54,077 nt of DNA from JABDCD01 sp964469525 (GTDB taxonomy: Bacteria; Pseudomonadota; Alphaproteobacteria; Rickettsiales; SXRF01): positions 1-54,077 of the forward strand of contig CAYXYU010000012.1 in the NCBI GenBank assembly GCA_964469525.1, in the 5' to 3' direction. Position numbers and translations under genes: made by a program. Positions 8,312 through 15,894 of the stretch are shown in pieces. The notes beneath the pieces were generated by a model, which was given only the letters and a program-made list of their open reading frames with translations, was not told the origin of the DNA and made no database searches. How positions within the stretch are numbered: position 1 is the first letter of the stretch; every line of letters begins with the position of its first letter.

Positions 8312-9766
8312 TTATCGTTTACCAACCATGCGTTCGCCAATCTGGATGGCAAGGTCCAGACTCTTGCCGCTGGATGGAGGCGGCGCATTGCTACTTTTGC
8401 CCAGCAGGCCCCCGCCACCGCTGATACTGGTGTTGCGGGAACGTTCGCCGAACCAGTCGCCGACTTTTCTGGGCATGAGAAACTGGCGCCCCCAGCCGCT
8501 CATCAGCACCGGCGCATAGGCCGGGCCGACGATATGCTTGGCCACCTCGGGAGCATCGCGCATCAGCGCATTGAAAGCATAAGCGATAAGGCTCAGGCTG
8601 ATCAAGTGGAATACCACATAATACAGGAAATCTGCCTGCTCTACGATCGTTGACGGCGGTAGCAGAGCATCATAGTCTGCTGCATTGGCTACCGGGTCGA
8701 AACCGACAGTGCATTCCGCCGCTGGCCCCATGGGCGTCATCGAATAATTCGGAGGGCAGATGGCCCAGGTATTGGCTGGATCTGCCAGGGCACCCGGCAC
8801 CGTAATGTGTTTGTAGGAGAAAATCATTTTTGCCAGATCATCGAAAAATCCGATAAACAATGCGGCAACCATAAACCACAGGGAGATGACGGCGAAGACA
8901 ACAATGATCTGCAACGAGTAGGAAATCATATAGCGCAGCCAGCTCTCAAACAGGTGATAGGTGGCCTGGAACAGCATGAAGCTCAGGAAAATCGGGCTGA
9001 GCGCGATGAGGAAGGCGATGGCGCTGATTGCCAGCATGAAGCTGATGACCGTGCGGGCCAGTGTCACGACCGTAAACCATAGCCATGAAATGGCCAGGAA
9101 CGTGATGGTCGGCAGGACGGGAAGCATGGCGAGGAAGAAGCCGGTCAACTTGGCATTGTCCCCGACCAGCGGGCCGGTTATGGCATTGTAAAGCAATTCA
9201 TCAATAACATGATACACCGGCATCACCGAATCGCCTGGACTGGTGATGATAGCCGGTATGAATATGCCCGCCACCCACCAGATGCCTTGGGTGATCAGGG
9301 TGACGAAGAACCCGAAGGCGAGATTGATGCCCCACGCCGACTGGGTGACGAAGGCCCACACGCCGCCGATCTTGAGCAGGCGAATGACGATTTCCTTGGA
9401 GTTCAGCTGCGTTGTTCCCATTAATATCTGAACCCCGAAGATGACGACGTACAGGGACATGACGGCGCCGAGTACCGTCTTCATGGAAAACTGCATACCG
9501 CAATACATCTTGCCCAGCACATCGTTGAGGATCATCACCAGGTTGCAGACCACCTTGCTGAAGATGTGCTTAAGGGGGGGATCGGAAGGGTCTCCCGTAT
9601 CACAGGCGCCGGCATTATTGGTCGGATCGGCATAATAAAGTTGTCCGCCGGCTACGCCGCCGCCAGCAGTGCACGACAAGGGAACGAACTGAGCAAAAGC
9701 AGCATCCGGTATCAGGATCAGCGCGAAGACCGCGAGAAGAACCCTCGTATAATGGCGGATCAACAT
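8312..9766 (-). CDS. virB6: VirB6/TrbL polytopic inner-membrane channel protein
   Basis: VirB6 is the inner-membrane part of the type IV translocation pathway. The 484-residue protein starts with a hydrophobic leader (RVLLAVFALILIPDAAFAQ) followed by a Cys-containing periplasmic segment, then at least six membrane segments between about 80 and 430, including the central LPTITFLAISWLWFTVVTLA region. The tail after residue 430 is Gly/Ser-rich and soluble. The family pattern of a long membrane core after a periplasmic loop matches TrbL/VirB6 (Pfam PF04610). The length is moderate; Rickettsiales VirB6 paralogues with long extensions are not present here. The virB4 stop and this ATG overlap (TGATG); a GTG just upstream is an alternative start. 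Confidence 0.9.
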   Translation of the reverse strand: MLIRHYTRVLLAVFALILIPDAAFAQFVPLSCTAGGGVAGGQLYYADPTNNAGACDTGDPSDPPLKHIFSKVVCNLVMILNDVLGKMYCGMQFSMKTVLGAVMSLYVVIFGVQILMGTTQLNSKEIVIRLLKIGGVWAFVTQSAWGINLAFGFFVTLITQGIWWVAGIFIPAIITSPGDSVMPVYHVIDELLYNAITGPLVGDNAKLTGFFLAMLPVLPTITFLAISWLWFTVVTLARTVISFMLAISAIAFLIALSPIFLSFMLFQATYHLFESWLRYMISYSLQIIVVFAVISLWFMVAALFIGFFDDLAKMIFSYKHITVPGALADPANTWAICPPNYSMTPMGPAAECTVGFDPVANAADYDALLPPSTIVEQADFLYYVVFHLISLSLIAYAFNALMRDAPEVAKHIVGPAYAPVLMSGWGRQFLMPRKVGDWFGERSRNTSISGGGGLLGKSSNAPPPSSGKSLDLAIQIGERMVGKR

Positions 9767-12195
9767 CACGGCTTTTCCTTATCCTTCGCGCCGGCGAATT
9801 TTCCGCCGGCGGCAGCGAGATTCTTGTTGTCATTGGCGAAGATGGCGTGAACGTCGTCGAAGTCCAGCATACGCGCCTTCAGGCCGATGCTTTCGCCGCC
9901 CTGGATCAGCAGGAAGTCGCCTTGTTCGCGCTCCATCCGGCTGAGCATCCGGGTTTCCACTGCCGACAGGCCGACATTCTGCGCTGCATAATCCAGATCG
10001 ACGTCATCGGGCACGACAATCCGCGTCCCGCAGCGGTCCCGCAGCGTCGCAAAGCAGCGCAGCCCGGTTTTATCCGCCGGCTTTTTCGTAGTGGCAATGA
10101 CAGCGACATTGTTCTGCTGGAGCATTTCCAGCAGGCTATCGAGACGCGGCGCAAAGAAGGCATTTTCCAGCAGGTCACATGCTTCGTGTAGCACGATGAG
10201 GGTAGGACGGCCATCAATGGCGGCGATGATGCGGTGGAGCAGGTAGGAAAACATCGGGATGATACATTCCGCGTGCTGGGTAATGGAGGTCATATCGAAT
10301 CCGTGCAGCGGATGGGCGAGGTCCAGCGTCTCCTGCACTGCGTCAAATAATCCTGCGTAAGGGCCGGTGCCATACCAGCGGGCGAGTTCGGCCGCCATTT
10401 CGCTATCGATGCTGGCAACCTCTCGTGCGAAGGAAGGGAGACTGCGTTCTTCCATCGGTCTTTCCACCAATCTGGCGATGGCGGCGCGCAGGCTCTCTTT
10501 CTGTGCATCGGATACCGGTGAAGACAGCAGCGACATGCACCAGGCCAGCAGGAAGGATCGGTTGCGCGGGCTGTCTTCAAGGGTAAAGGGATTGAGTCCG
10601 AGTTTGGATTTTCCCTTGGGGCGCGTCAGGGTGGGGAAATCGTGATAATCGCCTCCTAGCTTGCTGAAGAACAGTTGGGCGGAGTGGTCGCGGTCGAAAA
10701 GGTAAAGACGGTTATTGTACTGGCGCGTTTCGCTGAGCAGAAAGTTTAGGAGAATCGTCCCCGATGGGTCGTTGAAAGAATTGAAATCCAATAACAGGGT
10801 GTGGCCATTGTCCTGGTAATGGAAATTGAAGAAATAGGGCGAATTTACCATGGTGGGCAGCAGTGACACGGCATTCCCCCAGTGGTTGCCGTTCTCGGTG
10901 CCGCTGGGAAAGCGGTTGAGGCGGCAGAACCCTCCCGCATGCGTGCTGTTGATCGGTGTGGCGCGGCGGATGAACTCGAAATTTCCCGGTAACTGTGCCC
11001 AGAAGCATTCCTCGAGCCGGATATCCTCTCGGATGGTGAGGAGTCCGAGTTCGCCGAAAGCATTCTGCATGGCTGCGGTTTCCCCGTCGAGCCGCTTATA
11101 GTCGTCGGTCAGCACCATGATGCTGACCTGGTGCTTGCCGTAGTCGGTAATGCGCTTCTTATTGTTCTTCAGCATCTCGACGAGGCCCGAGGTGCGTGCA
11201 GCGTAGGAATCCTGGCTCATGTCGAACAGCTTTTTCTGTTCACGGTACTGACTCAGCGCTTCGCGATGATCCACGAAGTGGAAAGCTTCGGTGATGATGA
11301 ATTCAATCGGGCTCTGGAGAATACGGTCGGCGGTCTCGGTAGGCACCTCACGGTATTGCTTCAGGGTCAGCAGGGAAGCGAAGCGGCGCTTGCCGGCAGG
11401 CGATTTGGCTTCCAGTGCGTTGAACCCGAAGGTGAGGGCAGTGGTGCAGATCGCCTCGCTGATATCGGCATCGGGCAGCGGGAAGGACTCTGGGCGCAGG
11501 TTGACAATACTGCCCAGGAATTCCATCGGCTCGGAGTAGAAGATCGGCTGGTGGAGCTGAGGGAGTGTTTCGTCGGGGAGGCGCTCAACAACGGACAAGC
11601 GTTGCGCATTGTAGTGGACGCGTAGCTTTTCCAGTATGGCAGATACGGTGGCGTCCAGATCGATATACGCCTCGTCGAGAAAGGCGTTGCGGAATTTACG
11701 GTTTGGCTTCGGCAGTACGACCTGCTTCAATGCCTTCCGTTCCACGAGGTCGGATGCCTGTCCGTCGCGGAGAATGCTGATGTATATTTCATTATAGTAC
11801 TGGTGTCTCCACTGATGCTTTTGCTGCCACCGCTCGCGTACATAGGCGGCGAAAGGCTCCGCGAACGATGCTTCATGGGTAATGTCGCGGCGGCGGCGCA
11901 CGGTATGGATCCACAGGGAGAACCGGTCATCCCGCAGGGTGTCGAATAAAGCGCGGCGGATCGTCTGGCGCACGCTGGCGGCATCGTTCCCCGATCCGCT
12001 CTCGTAATCCAGTCCGCGCGTGTTGCTGGCAATCCTGATGATCTGCAGCAGCTCGCCGTTCTTGGTCAGCAGCGTGTGCGGATTGTAATGGCAGTGAAAA
12101 GGAATGAAGTCGCGCAGCCGGGCGGCCTGCGCCGCACTGCTTTCCGCCGGCTTTTCGTCGGCTTCCTCGGTCTTCTTTTTCAGAAAAAGCAGCAT
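9766..12195 (-). CDS. virB4: VirB4-family ATPase with degenerate nucleotide-binding motifs
   Basis: VirB4 ATPases power type IV pilus assembly and substrate transfer. This 809-residue protein has the family N-terminal domain (about 30-420) and the C-terminal CagE/VirB4 ATPase domain, with GHTLLLDFN, LYLFDRDHSAQ, a family-like ending RMLSRMEREQGDFLLIQ and an LDFDDV tail. At the place of Walker A (GPTGSGKT) it reads SFNDPSGT (473-480), so the catalytic Lys is Gly479. At Walker B the usual LDEAW is LHEAC, with His670 for Asp. The protein should therefore bind or hydrolyse ATP poorly or not at all. The reading frame is intact and under a Pho-box promoter, so it is probably a structural paralogue and not a pseudogene. 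Rickettsiales carry two VirB4 copies, and an active one may lie elsewhere. Confidence 0.93.
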   Translation of the reverse strand: MLLFLKKKTEEADEKPAESSAAQAARLRDFIPFHCHYNPHTLLTKNGELLQIIRIASNTRGLDYESGSGNDAASVRQTIRRALFDTLRDDRFSLWIHTVRRRRDITHEASFAEPFAAYVRERWQQKHQWRHQYYNEIYISILRDGQASDLVERKALKQVVLPKPNRKFRNAFLDEAYIDLDATVSAILEKLRVHYNAQRLSVVERLPDETLPQLHQPIFYSEPMEFLGSIVNLRPESFPLPDADISEAICTTALTFGFNALEAKSPAGKRRFASLLTLKQYREVPTETADRILQSPIEFIITEAFHFVDHREALSQYREQKKLFDMSQDSYAARTSGLVEMLKNNKKRITDYGKHQVSIMVLTDDYKRLDGETAAMQNAFGELGLLTIREDIRLEECFWAQLPGNFEFIRRATPINSTHAGGFCRLNRFPSGTENGNHWGNAVSLLPTMVNSPYFFNFHYQDNGHTLLLDFNSFNDPSGTILLNFLLSETRQYNNRLYLFDRDHSAQLFFSKLGGDYHDFPTLTRPKGKSKLGLNPFTLEDSPRNRSFLLAWCMSLLSSPVSDAQKESLRAAIARLVERPMEERSLPSFAREVASIDSEMAAELARWYGTGPYAGLFDAVQETLDLAHPLHGFDMTSITQHAECIIPMFSYLLHRIIAAIDGRPTLIVLHEACDLLENAFFAPRLDSLLEMLQQNNVAVIATTKKPADKTGLRCFATLRDRCGTRIVVPDDVDLDYAAQNVGLSAVETRMLSRMEREQGDFLLIQGGESIGLKARMLDFDDVHAIFANDNKNLAAAGGKFAGAKDKEKP

Positions 12196-12310
12196 CTCGT
12201 CCGTTTGATTCCTACGCGACCGCGCCCACTACCGTAGCAGGCCGGGTTTAAGAAAAGATAAATGTTTCGAACAGGGAATCGCAGTCCTGCTCTCGATTTC
12301 CACTGTTTTT

Positions 12311-12344
12311 ATTATAGCAGAGGAATGTGACGGTTTCTTGACAG
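12311..12344 (-). promoter_or_regulatory. PhoB-box promoter of virB4
   Basis: Read on the minus strand: CTGTCAA (12344-12338), four bases GAAA, CCGTCAC (12333-12327), eleven bases after the second GTCA, then TATAAT (12316-12311). This matches the E. coli PhoB box (two CTGTCAT-like 7-mers 4 bp apart, replacing the -35 element, 10-11 bp upstream of -10) with one mismatch in the second half-site core. The predicted transcript starts about 110 bases before virB4. The site upstream of virB2 has the same arrangement. Confidence 0.7.
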
Positions 12345-12373
12345 CGCGGCAAAAATTACACGTATGAATAAAA

Positions 12374-12399
12374 AATGCCGGGCTGTGAGGCCCGGCATT
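12374..12399 (-). terminator. Intrinsic terminator of the virB2 unit
   Basis: A perfect 10-bp stem (AATGCCGGGC, 12374-12383, with its complement at 12390-12399) and a 6-base loop is followed, on the minus strand, by a T-run (TTTTTATTC). It lies 17 bases after the virB2 stop, so virB2 is transcribed as a separate unit and virB4 needs its own promoter. Confidence 0.9.
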
Positions 12400-12416
12400 G
12401 CCTGACATTTTTGCTG

Positions 12417-12776
12417 TTAGCAGCCGACGATGAAAGTAAGGCCTGTGCCCGTGCCGATCAGGGTGACGATGCCGCCGGCATTGAAGATGACGGAGATACC
12501 GATGGCGACAGTAATTGCAAGGCCCCAGGAAACCTTGCCGAGCGTTGCGCCGGCGCCGACGATCATCACCGCCATGGTGGCCAGGCCGCGGCCCATGTTA
12601 CCGTAGACGAAGCCCACGATGTAGCACAGCACGGCGCCCATCGGTGTTGCGACCTGCGCGTAGGCATAGGCCATGGTGACGACATAAAAGATGGCGGCAA
12701 GCATGGAAAGCCATACGAAGCGGTACAGCGCGGCTTGCTGCGGCATGACGGCTGTTCTTGCGATTGCGTGAGCCAT
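12417..12776 (-). CDS. virB2: VirB2-like pilin (TrbC/VirB2 family)
   Basis: This would be the major pilus subunit of the secretion system. The 119-residue protein has a basic N-terminus, a hydrophobic signal-like segment (about 16-36, ending AYAYAQ), then two hydrophobic segments around GAVLCYIVGFVYG and VSWGLAITVAIGISVIF separated by a short loop, the layout of VirB2 pilins. The C-terminus is a Gly/Thr-rich tail ending in Cys. AAGGA eight bases upstream favours the start at 12776 over the ATG at 12782. The gene has its own Pho-box promoter and intrinsic terminator, which fits a pilin needed in large amounts. Sequence identity to known pilins is judged only from layout. Confidence 0.8.
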   Translation of the reverse strand: MAHAIARTAVMPQQAALYRFVWLSMLAAIFYVVTMAYAYAQVATPMGAVLCYIVGFVYGNMGRGLATMAVMIVGAGATLGKVSWGLAITVAIGISVIFNAGGIVTLIGTGTGLTFIVGC

Positions 12777-12821
12777 AATCATATTCCTTATATAGGTAGA
12801 GTCATATCCCCAATTACTCAT

Positions 12822-12855
12822 ACTATAGCATACAATTGTGACAGTTTTTTGACAG
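12822..12855 (-). promoter_or_regulatory. PhoB-box promoter of virB2
   Basis: Read on the minus strand: CTGTCAA (12855-12849), AAAA, CTGTCAC (12844-12838), then after eleven bases from the second CTGTCA the hexamer TATAGT (12827-12822). Both half-sites match the PhoB consensus in six of seven positions or better, and spacing to the -10 equals that of the virB4 site. No separate -35 is needed in PhoB class promoters. The predicted leader is about 40 bases. Confidence 0.75.
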
Positions 12856-13024
12856 CAGGCCACTTTCCCCAAACATTTTATGCTTGCAACTAATCATATA
12901 TTACAACAGCTTACATTGTTTTTCCCGTGGAAAACCGATTGCAAAAGCGCCATTTCGTGCTAAAGGATGCTTTCCTCCGTCGCAAACGGGGGGAGAAGCG
13001 CAAGCGATGAGAGGAGATAATCCC

Positions 13025-13492
13025 ATGACCAGCGCCGTCGAACAGAAGCTCGCCGCCATGCATATCCAGCTGCCGCAGCCAGTGACTCCGGTAGCCAATT
13101 ATGTGCCGTTCGCACTGAGCGGCAACACGGTATTCGTCTCCGGCCAACTGCCGATGAAAGAAGGCAAGCTGCAATTTGTCGGCAAGGTTGGCAGAGAATT
13201 TTCCGTCGAGCAAGGGCAGGCGGCGGCCCGGTTATGCGGCATTAATCTGCTGGCGCAACTGCGCGCGGCCTGCGGCGGCAATCTCGACCGCGTCAAGCGT
13301 TGTTTGCGCCTTGGCGTATTCGTCAGCGCCACCGAGGAATTCACCGATCATCCCAAGATCGCCAACGGCGTCTCCGACCTGATGGTAGAAGCGCTGGGCG
13401 AGGCGGGCAAACACGCCCGTTTTGCCGTCGGCGTCCATCAGTTGCCGTTCGGGGTGGCGGTGGAAGTGGATGCGGTGTTTGAGATTTCCTGA
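13025..13492 (+). CDS. RidA/YjgF family protein
   Basis: This is a 155-residue member of the RidA/YjgF family, whose founding members hydrolyse reactive enamine/imine intermediates from PLP enzymes; other members have different or unknown substrates. The pattern fits the longer subgroup seen in proteobacteria: VSGQLPMKEG, AARLCGINLLAQLRAACGGNLDRVKRCLRLGVFV, and the C-terminal FGVAVEVDAVFEI. The usual C-terminal Arg-x-x-Val-Glu environment is changed (HQLPFGVAVEVD), so deaminase activity is uncertain. AGGAG eight bases before ATG 13025 fixes the start; an in-frame ATG at 13007 is unlikely. It stands alone, divergent from virB2 and convergent with the TraX-like gene. Confidence 0.9.
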   Translation: MTSAVEQKLAAMHIQLPQPVTPVANYVPFALSGNTVFVSGQLPMKEGKLQFVGKVGREFSVEQGQAAARLCGINLLAQLRAACGGNLDRVKRCLRLGVFVSATEEFTDHPKIANGVSDLMVEALGEAGKHARFAVGVHQLPFGVAVEVDAVFEIS

Positions 13493-13495
13493 CTT

Positions 13496-13596
13496 CTCCC
13501 TCTCCCGCTTGCGGAAGAGGGGCGGGTGAGGGCGCTTTCATACTATGACCCATAGTGCCCTCACCTATCCCTCTCCCATTTCATGGAAGAGGGGAT
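13496..13596. repeat. Inverted GGGTGAGGGC repeat between convergent genes
   Basis: Two copies of a CCCTCTCCC...GGAAGAGGG mini-hairpin face each other around an inverted pair GGTGAGGGC / GCCCTCACC with CTATG / CATAG inside. This is the intergenic repeat type common in many proteobacteria. Its position between the ends of two convergent genes suggests a bidirectional terminator or transcript end stabiliser. Confidence 0.7.
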
Positions 13597-13597
13597 T

Positions 13598-14323
13598 TTA
13601 AAACGGAATCCCCGTCATCCATTCCAGCGCGATCAAGTGGAAAGCATAGATATACGCCATGCCGCGCGCCGTCAGTTTCGCCAGGGCGCGCAGCCATGTC
13701 GGCCACTGCTGTCCCGCCTCGCGTATCTCGAACCCCAGCAGTAGCCGGTACAGCAGCAGCAGCCCGATAGCCATGACGAGGCTTTCCAGCAGCGAGAATC
13801 CGGATGCCCATATCTGGATGATCCCGTAGGTGGCGAACGCCAGCAGGAAAAAAATCCGCTGCTGCGCCTGCGGGTACCGGTCCGGGTGGCGTTTCATGTA
13901 GCCGCAGATGGCAAACAGCAGGCCGAGGGTGCCGTACTGCACCACCAGCATGGTGGAAAGCAGCGCCACGCAGCCGATATACCATTCATAAGGTCGCTCG
14001 ATGCAGAGGCCCCGTTCCTCCAGGGCCTGGAACAGCAGCCGCCACAGGATAATGGCAAACAGGATATTCTGCGTGCGCAACTGCCCCGTGAGCAGCAGGT
14101 CGGAAAGGCTGAGCAGCACGGCGAGCGCCAGCAGATCCCATTTGAGGCGATAGGAGGCGGCGAAGCCGGCGAGGAACAGGAAGATCGGCGCTGCCGAACG
14201 GCCAATGGCACGCAACAGCTGCTCCTGAAAGAAGAACACGCTGCTGTGATCGACCAGCATCAGCACAAGGCCGAGGATTTTGATCAGGTCCCAGCTGTTG
14301 AGCGGACGCTGGGTGCGAATCAT
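13598..14323 (-). CDS. TraX-family membrane acyltransferase
   Basis: This is a 241-residue integral membrane protein with about eight hydrophobic segments. It matches the TraX family (Pfam PF05857), known from F plasmid TraX which N-acetylates pilin; chromosomal members are of mostly unknown role. Visible features are the N-terminal WDLIKILGLVLMLVDHSSVFF, with the conserved LxLMxxDH signature, and AAPIFLFLAGFAASYR. Its start overlaps the stop of the CoA-transferase beta gene by four bases, so it is the last gene of that operon. It lies about 0.8 kb from the pilin gene virB2, so pilin modification is a testable idea. Confidence 0.82.
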   Translation of the reverse strand: MIRTQRPLNSWDLIKILGLVLMLVDHSSVFFFQEQLLRAIGRSAAPIFLFLAGFAASYRLKWDLLALAVLLSLSDLLLTGQLRTQNILFAIILWRLLFQALEERGLCIERPYEWYIGCVALLSTMLVVQYGTLGLLFAICGYMKRHPDRYPQAQQRIFFLLAFATYGIIQIWASGFSLLESLVMAIGLLLLYRLLLGFEIREAGQQWPTWLRALAKLTARGMAYIYAFHLIALEWMTGIPF

Positions 14324-14958
14324 TGCAGGGAAACGTGGAGCGGCGCTTCCGTGCGGGCGCGGATGTCGGTTTCGGAAACGCCGGGCGCAATCTCGATTAG
14401 CGTCAGGCCTTGCGGATCAATGGTGAACACCCCCAGGTCAGTGATGACCATATGCACCACTTTCTTGCCGGTCAGCGGCAGGGTGCATTCCTTCACCAGC
14501 TTGGCCGAGCCGTCCTTGGCGTTGTGATCCATGATGACCACCACCTTCTTGACGCCGGCCACCAGATCCATGGCGCCGCCCATGCCCTTCACCATCTTAC
14601 CCGGCACCATCCAATTGGCGAGGTCACCCTCACGCGAGACCTGCAGCGCGCCAAGGATGGCGAGGTCGATATGCCCGCCGCGAATCATGGCAAATGAGGT
14701 GGCGCTGTCAAAATAAGAGCTTTTAGGCAGCTCCGTGATGGTCTGCTTGCCGGCGTTTATGAGATCGGGATCGACCTGGTCGTCAGTCGGGAAGGGGCCC
14801 ATGCCTAGCATGCCGTTCTCGCTCTGCAGCGTGAAGTGGACGCCCTTCGGGATGTAATTCGCCACCTGCGTCGGAATGCCTATGCCGAGATTGACATAAT
14901 ACCCGTCCTTCAGCTCCTTCGCCGCGCGCTTGCACATATCGGCGTGGGTCCAGCTCAT
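14320..14958 (-). CDS. scoB: 3-oxoacid CoA-transferase subunit B
   Basis: This beta subunit, with the adjacent alpha subunit, moves CoA between succinyl-CoA and acetoacetate or a similar 3-oxoacid, which lets cells use ketone bodies or acetoacetate from polyhydroxybutyrate. The 212-residue protein carries the catalytic Glu motif in SENGMLGMGP near residue 47, the GIGIPT N-terminal signature and the GGAMDLVAGVKKVVV segment. The length is typical for bacterial ScoB/AtoA. The start overlaps the stop of scoA by four bases. The exact substrate (acetoacetate or a longer oxoacid) cannot be told from sequence. Confidence 0.93.
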   Translation of the reverse strand: MSWTHADMCKRAAKELKDGYYVNLGIGIPTQVANYIPKGVHFTLQSENGMLGMGPFPTDDQVDPDLINAGKQTITELPKSSYFDSATSFAMIRGGHIDLAILGALQVSREGDLANWMVPGKMVKGMGGAMDLVAGVKKVVVIMDHNAKDGSAKLVKECTLPLTGKKVVHMVITDLGVFTIDPQGLTLIEIAPGVSETDIRARTEAPLHVSLQ

Positions 14959-15671
14959 ACTTTCTTCCCCGTCGGATTGTCCTGCGTCGTCTTGAACTCG
15001 ATGCGCTTCTCGAATTTATCGCCCTTGAAAATGCGCTGCACGAAGATGCCCGGCGTGTGGATCATTTCCTTCTCGAGTTGTCCGGGTTCGACCAGCTCCT
15101 CCACTTCGGCGACGGTAACTTTGCCGGCCATCGCCATCATGGGATTAAAATTACGTGCGGTCTTGCGGTAGATGAGGTTGCCCTCGGTGTCGCCTTTCCA
15201 GGCTTTGACAATCGAGAGATCGGCGCGCAAGGCACGCTCCATGACGTAATGCTCGCCGCCGAACTCGCGCGTTTCTTTCCCATCGGCGATCACCGTGCCG
15301 TAGCCGGTCTTGGTGTAGAAGGCGGGAATCCCGGCGCCGCCAGCGCGGATGCGCTCGGCCAGCGTGCCCTGCGGGTTGAATTCGACCTCCAGCTCGCCGC
15401 TCAGGAACTGCTTCTCGAACGTCTTGTTCTCACCGACATAGGAGGCGATCATTTTCCTGATCTGGCGCGTATGCAGCAGGATACCGCTGCCGAAATCATC
15501 GACGCCGCAATTATTGGCGATCCATATCAGGCCGGTGGTGCCGGCCTCTCTGATCGCGCGGATGCAGTGTTCCGGAATGCCGCACAGGCCGAATCCGCCC
15601 GACATGACGGTCATCCCGTCGAAGAGCAGCCCGTCCAGCGCCGCTACCGCATTTTTATAGACTTTGCTCAT
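14955..15671 (-). CDS. scoA: 3-oxoacid CoA-transferase subunit A
   Basis: This is the alpha subunit of the CoA-transferase, 238 residues from the ATG at 15671; a TTG two codons upstream is less likely. It shows the family signature GGFGLCGIPEHCI near residue 25, GLIWIANNCG, and the ENKTFEKQFLSGELEVEFNPQGTLAERIRAGGAGIPAFYT block of ScoA-type enzymes. It forms an operon with scoB and the TraX-like gene. The upstream region to the DUF2336 gene is strongly AT-rich and probably contains divergent promoters. Confidence 0.93.
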   Translation of the reverse strand: MSKVYKNAVAALDGLLFDGMTVMSGGFGLCGIPEHCIRAIREAGTTGLIWIANNCGVDDFGSGILLHTRQIRKMIASYVGENKTFEKQFLSGELEVEFNPQGTLAERIRAGGAGIPAFYTKTGYGTVIADGKETREFGGEHYVMERALRADLSIVKAWKGDTEGNLIYRKTARNFNPMMAMAGKVTVAEVEELVEPGQLEKEMIHTPGIFVQRIFKGDKFEKRIEFKTTQDNPTGKKV

Positions 15672-15894
15672 GGACAAATATTCTGCAGGTCATTGAGTTC
15701 GCAAAAGAATAACGCCAAATACTTAAAATTAGATAAATTAGCTAAAATTTTAATAAAAATTAACTAAGCTATGCCACCATATTAAATATCCGTTCAATCG
15801 GATGCCCTAATTGGCGATTGCAAAGCTGGCAATGCTGTGGTTCTGTTCGTTAACCATATCATGCTATCAGGCATACGTGCCACAGGGGGACCCC
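15672..15894. other. AT-rich divergent promoter region
   Basis: The 223 bases between scoA (minus) and the first DUF2336 gene (plus) are AT-rich around 15700-15770. A TTAA-N6-TTAAC motif sits at 15750-15764. An open stretch upstream of 15895 could allow a TTG start at 15811, but the ribosome binding site at 15884-15890 argues for 15895. Confidence 0.4.
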
